From Chloroflexota bacterium (GTDB taxonomy: Bacteria; Chloroflexota; UBA4733), in the NCBI GenBank assembly GCA_025449435.1, contig JANWJO010000134.1, positions 1 to 12,216 on the forward strand: a stretch of DNA of 12,216 bases, given 5' to 3'. Shown here one piece after another: positions 5,007 to 12,216 of the stretch. Numbering within the stretch: position 1 is the first letter of the stretch; each line of letters opens with the position of its first letter. The notes beneath the pieces were generated by a model. That model was not told the DNA's origin. It saw only the letters and a list, made by a program, of their open reading frames with translations, and ran no database searches. Position numbers and translations under genes: made by a program.

Positions 5007-7295
5007 CTAGGAACCAATCCCAATGCGCGCGACCGATATTACGTCGCGCACGCGCTCGCTCTTACCCTGCACCTGGCTCAGGTGGTCGATGCTCCTGCGG
5101 TCCAGCGTCGCGCTGATGATGGCGGTGTTGCCTGGTGTGGTGGACACGTTCGCCGCTGACAAATTAATGCCGTCGTTGGCGACGACCGTCGCGACGTCGC
5201 GCAGCAACCCTTCCCGGTCGGCAGCTTCAATACGAATGGTCACTGGGTACGACGCGTTGTCCACTTTGCCCCAACTGACGGGCACAATGCGCTCCGGCTC
5301 ATCTTCCCTCACCACGTTCGGGCAGTCCTGGCGATGCACGGTGACGCCCCGACCGCGCGTGATAAACCCAACGATGGCATCACCGGGGATGGGGTTACAG
5401 CAAGGGGCGAGGCGCGTAAACATGTCGCCCACGCCCATCACCCGCATACCGGCGCCAGTGAACTCGGAAACGGAGATGGGCACTTTGGTCGGCAGCGGCG
5501 CTTCCTCAGCGCGCAGGCCGAGCCGGCTGATGACCGACTGCGGGCTCGCTTCACCAAACCCGATGGCCGCCAGGAGGTCGTCTAATTCATCGAAGTGCAT
5601 CTGCTGCGCCACGTCGCGCAGTTTGTCCGTACCCACCGCGTCCAGGCTGCGTGAGGCGAGCTTCTTGAGTTCGCGGTCGAGGATCTCACGGCCACGGGTG
5701 ATGTTGTCTTGCCGTTCCAGCCGCTTGAACCACTGGCGGATGCGCTGTTGGGCGCTGGAGCTCTTGACGAAATTCAGCCAGTCCCGGCTGGGCCCGCGGT
5801 CGGACTTGGTGGTGAGGATTTCGACCACGTCGCCGTTTTGCAACTGGGAGTCCAGCGTGACGAGCTTGCCGTTGACCCTAGCGCCAATACAGTGGTGGCC
5901 AACCTCGGTGTGAACCCGATACGCGAAGTCCACCGGCGTCGAACCTGCAGGGAGGTCTTTGATGTCACCCTCAGGGGTGAACACATACACTTGATCCTGG
6001 AAGATGTCGGTGCTAACTGCTTCCACCAGGTCTTGCGCGTTTGTCAGTTCTTTCTGCCACTCCATGAGCTGGCGGGCCCAACGAATCATCTGCATGGGAA
6101 GCAACACCGAACCGCCGCGTTCCTTGTAGTACCAGTGCGTTGCGACGCCATATTCGGCGACACGGTGCATCTCAGTAGTGCGAATTTGGATCTCAGTTGG
6201 GCGCCCTTCGTCGCCGAACACAGTGGTGTGCAAGCTCTGGTAGCCATTGATCTTGGGCAGGGCAATGTAATCCTTGAACCGGTTGGGCATCGGCTTCCAC
6301 AGCGAATGCACGACGCCGAGCACCGCATAACAGTCGGGCTTGGTTGGCACGATGACGCGGACCGCGATGAGGTCGTTTACCTGGCTGATATCGCCGTCGT
6401 GGCTGCGCACCTTGTTGTACACGCTCCACAAGTGCTTCGCCCGCGCCGTGATGACCGCCTCTAGCCCTTGCTCCTTGAGATGGCTGTCGATGGCGGCAGC
6501 GACGCGTTGCGCCGACTGCAGGCGTTCGGAGCGACCATCGCCAACCTGCTCTTGGATCCAGGCGAACTGTTCCGGCTCGAGCACGGCGAACGCCAGGTCT
6601 TCCAGGCGAGATTTCATGCTGAACACGCCGAGACGCCCCGCTAGCGGTGCGTAGACGTCCATGGTCTCTTCGGCCATGCGTTGTTGGGCAGCAGGAGTGA
6701 GCGCAGTGATCGTTTCCATGTTGTGGAGCCGGTCGGCCAGTTTAATAAGCACCACGCGCGGATCTTCAGCCATGGTGATAAATAGCTTGCGTAAGGTCTC
6801 CACTTGAGCTCGCCGCGAACGCTCGCGCTCCTGACGCCTCCGGCGGTCGCTTTCATCGCGCTCCGCCTTGGCAAGGGCAAGCTGTTCGCGGTCGCGCTGC
6901 CCCTTTTCAACCACGGTGAACTTGGTGACACCGTCAACGAGACGGGCAACGGTTTCGCCAAACCGCTCGCGCAGCTCATCGAGCGTGACTTTCGTGTCCT
7001 CGACCACGTCGTGCAGTAACGCCGCACATATGGTCGGCGCATCGAGTTGCATCTGGGCAAGCATCGTAGCCACCATCAGTGGGTGCATAATGTACGGTTC
7101 GCCTGAGCGGCGTACGACACCTTGGTGCGCCACGTTAGCGAAGCGGAACGCGCGATCAACGCTATCGAACTCGCGGGACGCGCTATACGATTGGAGAGCC
7201 GCGTACAACTGCTCTTGAAGCTCTGCCACTTGCCTATCCGGATCGACATCGTACGGGGGCAAAAGGAGCAGCCTGGCAGTGGCACCATCATTCAT
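5007..7295 (-). CDS. rel: Bifunctional (p)ppGpp synthetase/hydrolase, Rel/SpoT family
   Basis: A 762-aa cytoplasmic long RSH enzyme with all usual domains. HD hydrolase: HQGVVRRSGEPYIMHP at 57-72, HDVVEDT at 95-101, KLADRLHNM at 185-193. Synthetase: the RFKD motif at 339-342, typical of bifunctional Rel rather than RelA with EXDD, then GYQSLHT at 351-357. TGS: VYVFTPEGDIKDLPAG at 436-451. Zinc-finger: CC at 632-633 with His654 and Cys658. ACT at about 682-760. The hydrolase motifs look intact, so both synthesis and breakdown of the alarmone are expected. ATG at 7295 has GGAGG 14 to 10 bp upstream. Unusually, residues about 129-166 form an Arg/Glu/Asp-rich insert, roughly 25 residues longer than common Rel proteins at this point, between the HDVVEDT and KLADRLHN motifs. 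A deacetylase gene follows after 3 bp. Confidence 0.97.
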   Translation of the reverse strand: MNDGATARLLLLPPYDVDPDRQVAELQEQLYAALQSYSASREFDSVDRAFRFANVAHQGVVRRSGEPYIMHPLMVATMLAQMQLDAPTICAALLHDVVEDTKVTLDELRERFGETVARLVDGVTKFTVVEKGQRDREQLALAKAERDESDRRRRQERERSRRAQVETLRKLFITMAEDPRVVLIKLADRLHNMETITALTPAAQQRMAEETMDVYAPLAGRLGVFSMKSRLEDLAFAVLEPEQFAWIQEQVGDGRSERLQSAQRVAAAIDSHLKEQGLEAVITARAKHLWSVYNKVRSHDGDISQVNDLIAVRVIVPTKPDCYAVLGVVHSLWKPMPNRFKDYIALPKINGYQSLHTTVFGDEGRPTEIQIRTTEMHRVAEYGVATHWYYKERGGSVLLPMQMIRWARQLMEWQKELTNAQDLVEAVSTDIFQDQVYVFTPEGDIKDLPAGSTPVDFAYRVHTEVGHHCIGARVNGKLVTLDSQLQNGDVVEILTTKSDRGPSRDWLNFVKSSSAQQRIRQWFKRLERQDNITRGREILDRELKKLASRSLDAVGTDKLRDVAQQMHFDELDDLLAAIGFGEASPQSVISRLGLRAEEAPLPTKVPISVSEFTGAGMRVMGVGDMFTRLAPCCNPIPGDAIVGFITRGRGVTVHRQDCPNVVREDEPERIVPVSWGKVDNASYPVTIRIEAADREGLLRDVATVVANDGINLSAANVSTTPGNTAIISATLDRRSIDHLSQVQGKSERVRDVISVARIGIGS

Positions 7296-7344
7296 ATGGG
7301 TCCGCCTCCAGAACGCCCCTCGTGGGCCGAAATTGGGTAGGGAT

Positions 7345-7350
7345 AGTATA
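7345..7350 (-). promoter_or_regulatory. Candidate rel promoter -10 element
   Basis: On the minus strand this reads TATACT, one mismatch from the sigma-70 consensus, within the most AT-rich stretch of the rel/phosphoesterase divergent spacer. A start site near 7338 would give a leader of about 43 nt with a good ribosome binding site (GGAGG). I see no convincing -35 hexamer at 16-18 bp. Confidence 0.4.
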
Positions 7351-7479
7351 CCGGAGTGCTTTAAATTCTCTTCATATAGGCTCCCACACTACAACTTGGC
7401 TCACCCAGGATGCGTACGCTTGGAGATTTGCTCAGCACGTATGCTGGTGAGATAAGGTGCGCACGTCGCGGAGGGCACC

Positions 7480-8502
7480 ATGATCGGCTGCTGGCCGTCG
7501 CGAGTCGTGGGGCACGCCTCTCTGCGCGCCGTGGTGCTTAGTGTGTTGCCCGTGCTCCTGATTTCTTGCGGCAGTACCGGTGACACTTCTGGGGGATCGG
7601 GAACGGTCGTACAGGTCTCCGCGGCCAGTGATTCTCCTGCCGCGGCACACGATGTGCCGGTGGCGGCGGACGCGGCGGGTATACCGCGAACCACCTTCCA
7701 GCACGTGTTCGTAATCGTGCTCGAGAACCAGTCGATGGCGACGGTGAGTCAGGTGCCCTACTTTCAGCAACTGGCCATGCGTGGCGTGCAACTCACCAAC
7801 TACACCGGAGTGGCTCATCCATCACAACCGAACTATCTGGCGTTGCTGGCTGGCGCCACGTTCACTTCCTCAGACCAAGCCATCGACATCCCCAATCCAA
7901 ACCTTGTCGATTTGCTCACCAAGCAGCACCTCACCTGGCGAGCCTACGAGGAGACCTATCCAGGCGGCTGCTTCCAGGGCGACAGCCAGGGGGACTTCGT
8001 GACCGGTACGTACGCCCGCTCACACAACCCGTTCATCTCGTTCAACGACATTCGTTCCGATGCGAAGCGCTGCGCCAACATCGTGTCCACTGACCAACTG
8101 AGTCACGATGTAGCGAACAACACCGTGCCTTCGTTCGCCATGATCGTGCCCAACAAGAACCACGATGGCCACGATCGGTCTATTGGCGAAGCGGCTCAAT
8201 GGCTGCAGGCGAACATCGAGCCGGAGATCGCCCAGCCCGCACTCAAGACCCATACGCTGTTTGTGGTGGTGTTTGACGAGGACGACGATCAAGCCGACAC
8301 GCCTTCGGCGCACCCCATTTATGCGGTGCTGTTTGGCGATGGCGTTCGGGCTCAAGCTGTGGATTCGCTCGCCTACACGCACTACAGTGTACTGCGCACT
8401 GTCGAACAGAACTTCGGTTTACCCACGCTCGCTGCTGGCGATGCCGCGGCACACGCATTCGCGGCCTGCGACCTCACATCGAGTGAGGCGGCGTGCAAGT
8501 AA
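7480..8502 (+). CDS. Lipoprotein phosphoesterase (phospholipase C/acid phosphatase-like)
   Basis: A 340-aa exported lipoprotein. The N-terminus has Arg residues, a hydrophobic stretch (AVVLSVLPVLLIS) and lipobox LISC with Cys30, followed by a Gly/Ser/Ala linker to about residue 68. The rest matches the PF04185-type phosphoesterase family, part of the alkaline phosphatase superfamily: HVFVIVLENQS at 75-85, HPSQPNYLALLAG at 113-125, PNKNHDGHD at 224-232 and VVVFDEDDD at 262-270, followed by His278, carry the acidic and His ligands expected for its metal site. Family members hydrolyse phospholipids or small phosphomonoesters outside the cytoplasm; the substrate here is unknown. ATG at 7480 has GGAGGG 4 bp upstream, a slightly tight spacing. 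Divergent from rel, transcribed alone, and followed by the second repeat-bearing spacer. Confidence 0.88.
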   Translation: MIGCWPSRVVGHASLRAVVLSVLPVLLISCGSTGDTSGGSGTVVQVSAASDSPAAAHDVPVAADAAGIPRTTFQHVFVIVLENQSMATVSQVPYFQQLAMRGVQLTNYTGVAHPSQPNYLALLAGATFTSSDQAIDIPNPNLVDLLTKQHLTWRAYEETYPGGCFQGDSQGDFVTGTYARSHNPFISFNDIRSDAKRCANIVSTDQLSHDVANNTVPSFAMIVPNKNHDGHDRSIGEAAQWLQANIEPEIAQPALKTHTLFVVVFDEDDDQADTPSAHPIYAVLFGDGVRAQAVDSLAYTHYSVLRTVEQNFGLPTLAAGDAAAHAFAACDLTSSEAACK

Positions 8503-8512
8503 AGGTGCTCCT

Positions 8513-8532
8513 CTCCCCGGGAGATCGGGGAG
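8513..8532. terminator. Candidate terminator hairpin after the phosphoesterase gene
   Basis: CTCCCCG-GGAGAT-CGGGGAG forms a 7-bp GC-rich stem starting 11 bp after the stop codon, the expected place for a terminator. No T-run follows. Two more hairpins, at 8568-8581 (C5/TGGT/G5) and 8626-8641 (CTCTCC/GGAC/GGAGAG), fill the rest of the convergent spacer. Confidence 0.45.
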
Positions 8533-8565
8533 CGAAGGTACAACCCCATGCCTAAAGGGCATCCG

Positions 8566-8644
8566 CCCCCCCTGGTGGGGGAGAACCCGGAAGGGCCGCG
8601 CTCACCGTCGAGCAGCTCGGTTCCCCTCTCCGGACGGAGAGAGG
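8566..8644 (+). repeat. Hairpin-rich intergenic repeat, copy B
   Basis: This copy begins with a C7-TGGT-G5 run, then GGGCCGCG, a CTCACCG word and the 18-mer CAGCTCGGTTCCCCTCTC at 8613-8630, identical to 1160-1177. The 3' end differs: here the 18-mer runs into CCGGACGGAGAGAGG, forming a different stem from copy A. It sits in the 163-bp gap between the convergent phosphoesterase and small helical protein genes; nothing coding is supported there. The order of shared words supports a real repeat family rather than chance GC-rich similarity. Confidence 0.65.
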
Positions 8645-8665
8645 CGAGGGGTGAAGTCGGGTCTC

Positions 8666-9187
8666 CTACTGGTTCAGGCGGGTGAGTTTCACGCGCTCAG
8701 TGACAGCGGTACGAATCTCCTGGAGGGCCGACTCCAGCGGGTTCCAGTCGTAGGCCGCCAGGGTCATGGGCGACAAGTCGCTGACTGCCTTCTCAGCGCG
8801 GTCACAAGCGTAGATCATCTGGCGGTCGGTAGCCTGCAACAGTTGCATCAGCTCGTTCGGCTTGCGATGCCGGTTCCACACGTCGTCGGAGTAAGGCATT
8901 TCGGCGTTACGGATAGCATCCATAGCCTGGTTGACGGCCGATCGGATCTGGTCCGCCTTGCGCATGGGAGCCATGACCTGCGGATCAGCGAAGGGATGGT
9001 CCCGGCTGGGCGCCGGCACCATCTCCTTTTGATACTTCGCACTCACATCGCGCAGGGCAGTAGCAGCTGTAGCCAGCGACTGTTCCGCCCGGCCGCGTAT
9101 GAGCAAGTCGTCGGCGCGCAATTGCGCTGGCTTGGTGTAGACCGCTGAGCCGAAGAGGAAGTTGAACAGGTCAAACGTATCAGGCAT
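8666..9187 (-). CDS. Uncharacterised small helical protein, partner of SPFH gene
   Basis: I do not recognise this 173-aa protein. It has no signal peptide or long hydrophobic segment. The first dozen residues (DTFDLFNFLFG) are rich in Phe/Leu and could form an amphipathic membrane-contact helix. Most of the rest looks alpha-helical and charged (about residues 24-60, 75-97, 105-141 and 149-171), broken by Pro-containing stretches such as PAPSRDHPFADPQ. There is no enzyme motif or cysteine cluster. The ATG at 9187 lies 8 bp after the stop of the SPFH gene with a weak TAGGTG over that stop, so the two are probably co-transcribed and act together. A PspA-like accessory role is conceivable but the protein is shorter than PspA and no homology is visible. 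The ORF is real on operon and composition grounds. Confidence 0.7.
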   Translation of the reverse strand: MPDTFDLFNFLFGSAVYTKPAQLRADDLLIRGRAEQSLATAATALRDVSAKYQKEMVPAPSRDHPFADPQVMAPMRKADQIRSAVNQAMDAIRNAEMPYSDDVWNRHRKPNELMQLLQATDRQMIYACDRAEKAVSDLSPMTLAAYDWNPLESALQEIRTAVTERVKLTRLNQ

Positions 9188-9195
9188 TGCTACAC

Positions 9196-10020
9196 CTACT
9201 TCTGTGGCGTCTCAACGAGCGAGGCAGGAAGGAATTGGACGCCTCCCAGAGCGAAAGCCTGCCCCACTGCCATATTTGGTGCTGATAGGAGGCCGCGCTC
9301 GGCCATAAGGATGGCGGTGTAGTAGCGTACGGCGTCGATTTCCGACAACCCGAACGCCTTGAGCGAGATGAGCTCCTTCATGCGCGCATCGTTGGGGTAG
9401 ACGAGCACTTTGACGTCGTTCAACGTGATGCCATAGATACTGAGGAAGTCCTGCAAGTGCCGCTGCACTTGCTCGGTGAGTTCGTGGATGTGCTCGTTCA
9501 CCTGTTCTAGCGGCGTGACCTGCACGATCTGGTTGATCGATTGCTCGACCACTGGGCCCGCGTACTGGTTGAGGTCCTTGCCAGTTAACTGGTGGCCGCT
9601 GTAGGGCATGTGCTGCACCAACTTGACGGCGTCTTCTTTGGTGTCGACGTGTACGTAATAGTCGACGGTGTATTGCATTTCGGCCATCTCTTTGGAGAAG
9701 GCCACGCCACGCGCCGTTAAGACGCTCTTGGAGCGCGCGATGTAAATGGCTTCATACTGCCAGGGTGACTGTCCACCGTAAAACGCCTGCTGGATGCCAC
9801 CGAACAGCGCACGCTGCGGCGTCTCCACCGGATATTGGCCCGTTTCATACACATTGAGGATCGCACCACGAGACTTGAGCACGCAAAAGTGGTTGCTTTC
9901 TACCGTGAGCAGCGTACCGTTCTGAATATCGTTGCCCGGATGGTGATACAGCAACACGCCAGGAGTCATGACTTCCGTGCCATCGTTGTTCAACGTACTG
10001 ATTACCGCTCGAATTGGCAT
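9196..10020 (-). CDS. SPFH-domain protein, YdjI/virion-core-like
   Basis: A 274-aa protein resembling the YdjI-type SPFH (band 7) group. Recognisable features are an early Tyr-His-His-Pro (25-28) and GTLLTVESNHFCVLKSRG (35-52), a GQYPVETP turn (61-68) where the family usually has a G-x-Y/H-x-L-x-T turn, FYGGQSPWQYEAIYI (80-94), and a mixed domain around 110-210 with a helical segment at 168-195. No transmembrane helix or signal peptide is seen, unlike classical stomatin/HflK proteins, and the C-terminal zinc ribbon found in many relatives is absent. SPFH proteins form oligomeric membrane-bound scaffolds; a cytoplasmic-face role is inferred. The ATG at 10020 is preceded by GAGGAGAAAGGG, a strong ribosome binding site. 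First gene of a two-gene unit with the 173-aa helical protein. The family call is from motif resemblance and is moderately secure. Confidence 0.65.
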   Translation of the reverse strand: MPIRAVISTLNNDGTEVMTPGVLLYHHPGNDIQNGTLLTVESNHFCVLKSRGAILNVYETGQYPVETPQRALFGGIQQAFYGGQSPWQYEAIYIARSKSVLTARGVAFSKEMAEMQYTVDYYVHVDTKEDAVKLVQHMPYSGHQLTGKDLNQYAGPVVEQSINQIVQVTPLEQVNEHIHELTEQVQRHLQDFLSIYGITLNDVKVLVYPNDARMKELISLKAFGLSEIDAVRYYTAILMAERGLLSAPNMAVGQAFALGGVQFLPASLVETPQK

Positions 10021-10206
10021 AGTTGGTACCCTTTCTCCTCAGGTTGAATGAGTGCCTACAGGATCACGTTGCCAACACTACTCTACGTCGGTTCACTTGG
10101 ATATCACACCCGACACACGATCTATGCCCCAATCGGGTCAACCACAAACACCGTCTGCTCATCGCTATCGCCTGCGCCCGGTGTCTGGACTGCGCATCCA
10201 GTTGCA

Positions 10207-10227
10207 GGCACCAGAAGAGTGGGTGCC
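10207..10227. promoter_or_regulatory. Inverted repeat overlapping the aldolase promoter, possible operator
   Basis: GGCACC and GGTGCC are separated by 9 bp, ending 2 bp before the TG of the extended -10 element. Binding here would cover the -35/spacer region. Arms of 6 bp occur easily by chance in GC-rich DNA, so the operator role is a guess based on position. Confidence 0.25.
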
Positions 10228-10229
10228 AG

Positions 10230-10238
10230 TGCTACAAT
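10230..10238 (+). promoter_or_regulatory. Extended -10 promoter of the aldolase-dehydrogenase gene
   Basis: TGCTACAAT fits an extended -10 (TGnTAnAAT). A start site near 10245 would leave a leader of about 44 nt containing a GC-rich stretch and GAGG at 10277-10280, 8 bp before the ATG. No good -35 hexamer is visible, as is common with extended -10 promoters. Confidence 0.45.
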
Positions 10239-10288
10239 CGGGCGCCGCCGCGCAGCGCGGACGCCTTACACCTCTTGAGGAACATTCG

Positions 10289-12216
10289 ATGCACAATCGC
10301 TGGAACGACGCCGAGGCGGCTGGCCTCGACGAGTTGGGCTTGCTGACCTACCGCTCCAACCTGCTGGGCAGGGATCCGGCCATCGTCAACTATGGCGGTG
10401 GAAATACCTCGTGCAAAGTCACCATGACCGACTTCCGCGGCCGCGCCGTCCCGGCACTACTAGTGAAGGGTAGTGGCTCAGACCTCGCCACGATCACGCG
10501 CTCCGGCTTCGCTCCGCTCGCGCTGGAGGACGTGCTCCCGCTACAGCGGCGCGCCAGCATGACCGACGACGAGATGGTGTCGTACCTCACGTATTGCCTG
10601 CTGGAGAGCAAGGCGCCGCGACCATCCATCGAAACGCTATTGCACAGCTTCGTGCCGGCCCGCCACATCGATCACACACACGCCGATGCAGCCATAAGCT
10701 TGTGTGCCACCAGCAACGGCAAGGAACTGGCCGAGCAGCGCTTCGGCACACGCATGGTGTGGGTGCCCTACGTGCGGCCAGGGTTCGGGCTCGCCAAGCT
10801 GGTGGTCGATGCGCTGGCCGCGAACCCTGCGGCCGAAATCATCTTCCTGGCCAAGCACGGACTAGTGACCTGGGGCGACACGGCCCGTGAGTGCTATGAC
10901 CAGACCATTCGGGTTATTTCGGAGCTTGAGGAGCTCATCGCTGAACGCGGCAAAGGCACGGCGCCGTTTGGCAGCGTGGCGCAACCGGCCCTAGCGGAGG
11001 CGGAGCGCCGGCAGCGCTTGCTGGCCGTGTTGCCGGCCATTCGCGGCGAGCTGAGCGCAGCCAAGCGCGTCATCTTGCACGTCGACCAGTCGCCGGAGGT
11101 GCTGTCGTTTATTGGGTCGGAACAGGGCGAAGCGCTGGCATCGGTGGGCGCTGCCTGTCCGGACCACGTGATGTATACCAAAGTGCAGCCGCTCTTTGTG
11201 CAGGGTGCCGCGACAGCGCCCATCGAACAGTTGCCTGAACTGGCGCGCCAGGCCATCGCTGGCTACGTGGAGACCTATAACGTCTACTTTGCCGCCAACG
11301 CTGACCCCGGCCAGGCTATGATGGACCCACGTCCCCGCTTAATCGCGCTGCCTGGCATCGGCCTGGTGGCTGCCGGTATCGACAGCGGGGCAGCACGCAA
11401 CACGGCGTCCCTGTTTCACCGCGCCATCGCCGTCATCGGCGGCGCGCAGTCGCTCGGTTCCTACGTGTCGCTAACGCCGAAGGAAGCGTATGACATCGAG
11501 TACTGGCCGCTGGAACTGTACAAGCTAACGTTGCGCCCACCCGAAAAAGAGCTCGCCCGGCGCGTGGTGGTGATCACCGGCAGTGCGTCCGGCATCGGGC
11601 GGGGCGCCGCTGAGCATCTGGCCGCTCAAGGCGCCCACGTGGCCGTGCTCGACCTCAACGGCGATGGCGCTACCCAAGCCGCGACCGATCTCGTCAAGAA
11701 GTTCGGCAACGGCCGCGCACTCGGCTTGCGCTGCGACGTCACCTCTGAAGCAGCGGTGCAGGCCGCCTTTGAAGAGGTAGTGCTGACGTACGGAGGCATC
11801 GACGTGGTGGTGCCTAACGCTGGGCTGGCAGCCTCGCATAGCATCGAGGACACGCCGCTGGAGGAGTGGACCAAGCTGTTCGCGGTGCTGGGTAACGGCT
11901 ACTTCTTGACGGTGCGCGAAGCGTTCCGGCTGTTTAAGCAGCAAGGGATCGGCGGCAACATCGTCGTCATCTCGTCCAAAAACGGGATCTCCTCAGCCAG
12001 GAACGCCGCCGCCTATTGCTCGGCCAAAGCGGCGGAACTCCAACTGACACGCTGCCTGGCTGAAGAGGGTGGCGCCGCCAGCATCCGCGTCAATGCCATC
12101 GCGCCGGATGCCGTGTTCCGCAATTCAGGCATTTGGAATGCCGAGTGGCGCACCGAACGAGCGCACTCCCACGGCGTGGAGTTGAGCAATCTGGAAGACT
12201 TTTATCGCCAGCGCAC
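10289..12216 (+). CDS. rhaD: Rhamnulose-1-phosphate aldolase/short-chain dehydrogenase fusion (partial, 3' end missing)
   Basis: An open frame of 642 codons runs off the window; family members are near 680-700 aa, so only a short tail is missing. The N-terminal half is a class II aldolase: NYGGGNTS at 34-41, VKGSGSDL at 59-66, zinc ligands His129 and His131 (HTHAD) and His190 (AKHG). The C-terminal half (from about 424) is a Rossmann short-chain dehydrogenase: TGSASGIG at 430-437, NAG at 510-512, Ser562/563 in SSKNG, and Tyr576-x3-Lys580. In related bifunctional enzymes (Bacillus YuxG/RhaEW type) the aldolase splits L-rhamnulose 1-phosphate to dihydroxyacetone phosphate and L-lactaldehyde, and the second domain oxidises lactaldehyde. 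ATG at 10289 follows GAGG by 8 bp. No other rhamnose gene is upstream; partners could follow outside the window. Confidence 0.9.
   Translation, partial: MHNRWNDAEAAGLDELGLLTYRSNLLGRDPAIVNYGGGNTSCKVTMTDFRGRAVPALLVKGSGSDLATITRSGFAPLALEDVLPLQRRASMTDDEMVSYLTYCLLESKAPRPSIETLLHSFVPARHIDHTHADAAISLCATSNGKELAEQRFGTRMVWVPYVRPGFGLAKLVVDALAANPAAEIIFLAKHGLVTWGDTARECYDQTIRVISELEELIAERGKGTAPFGSVAQPALAEAERRQRLLAVLPAIRGELSAAKRVILHVDQSPEVLSFIGSEQGEALASVGAACPDHVMYTKVQPLFVQGAATAPIEQLPELARQAIAGYVETYNVYFAANADPGQAMMDPRPRLIALPGIGLVAAGIDSGAARNTASLFHRAIAVIGGAQSLGSYVSLTPKEAYDIEYWPLELYKLTLRPPEKELARRVVVITGSASGIGRGAAEHLAAQGAHVAVLDLNGDGATQAATDLVKKFGNGRALGLRCDVTSEAAVQAAFEEVVLTYGGIDVVVPNAGLAASHSIEDTPLEEWTKLFAVLGNGYFLTVREAFRLFKQQGIGGNIVVISSKNGISSARNAAAYCSAKAAELQLTRCLAEEGGAASIRVNAIAPDAVFRNSGIWNAEWRTERAHSHGVELSNLEDFYRQR

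Noticed and set aside
5023..5913. 296-codon open frame antisense to rel
   Set aside because: Opposite strand of conserved Rel TGS, zinc-finger and ACT domains; Ser/Arg-rich shadow translation.
5709..6464. 251-codon open frame antisense to rel
   Set aside because: Opposite the synthetase and TGS domains; no ribosome binding site or motif supports it.
7433..7446. Small inverted repeat CAGCA-CGTA-TGCTG before the phosphoesterase gene
   Set aside because: A 5-bp stem is too short to separate from chance, and it matches no known regulatory site.
8165..9148. 327-codon plus-strand frame spanning the phosphoesterase end, the spacer and the small helical gene
   Set aside because: It crosses two genes and the hairpin-rich spacer, and its translation is Arg/Pro-rich without motifs. 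The minus-strand gene at 8666-9187 has better operon context.
11525..11944. 139-codon minus-strand frame inside the aldolase-dehydrogenase
   Set aside because: It is opposite the nucleotide-binding part of the dehydrogenase domain, whose motifs are intact.

Overview
The window is a GC-rich, densely coded bacterial chromosome segment with core genes on both strands. Gene content points tentatively to Chloroflexota or a nearby phylum: an F-type ATPase alpha-gamma pair, a long bifunctional Rel, secreted lipoproteins with short lipobox signals, GTG starts, and C-run/G-run hairpins between convergent genes. No rRNA or marker phylogeny is available here, so this is an inference. I see no tRNA, rRNA, CRISPR array, insertion sequence or phage gene.

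Layout. (1) 1-1089, plus strand: the 3' end of atpA, then complete atpG. The usual next gene, atpD, is missing; the operon ends in a hairpin-rich convergent spacer. (2) 1243-2121, minus: a metallo-beta-lactamase-fold hydrolase, divergent from (3) 2259-3419, plus: a complete NifS/IscS-type cysteine desulfurase, possibly translated from a leaderless mRNA. (4) 3441-7295, minus: rel (bifunctional (p)ppGpp synthetase/hydrolase) followed after 3 bp by a lipoprotein polysaccharide deacetylase, apparently one transcription unit. (5) 7480-8502, plus: a lipoprotein phosphoesterase, divergent from rel. (6) 8503-8665: a second hairpin-rich convergent spacer that shares an exact 18-bp core and a similar architecture with the spacer after atpG. 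(7) 8666-10020, minus: a two-gene unit encoding an SPFH/YdjI-like protein and a small helical protein I do not recognise. (8) 10289-window end, plus: a fused rhamnulose-1-phosphate aldolase/short-chain dehydrogenase, cut by the window edge.

The genes do not form one pathway. Linked pairs are atpA-atpG (F1 rotor and catalytic head), rel plus deacetylase (stringent response next to cell-surface polysaccharide modification) and SPFH plus helical protein (a possible membrane-associated assembly). The least explained parts are the SPFH pair, the atp operon ending at atpG together with an altered gamma N-terminal helix, the charged insert in the Rel hydrolase domain, and the repeated convergent spacer element.
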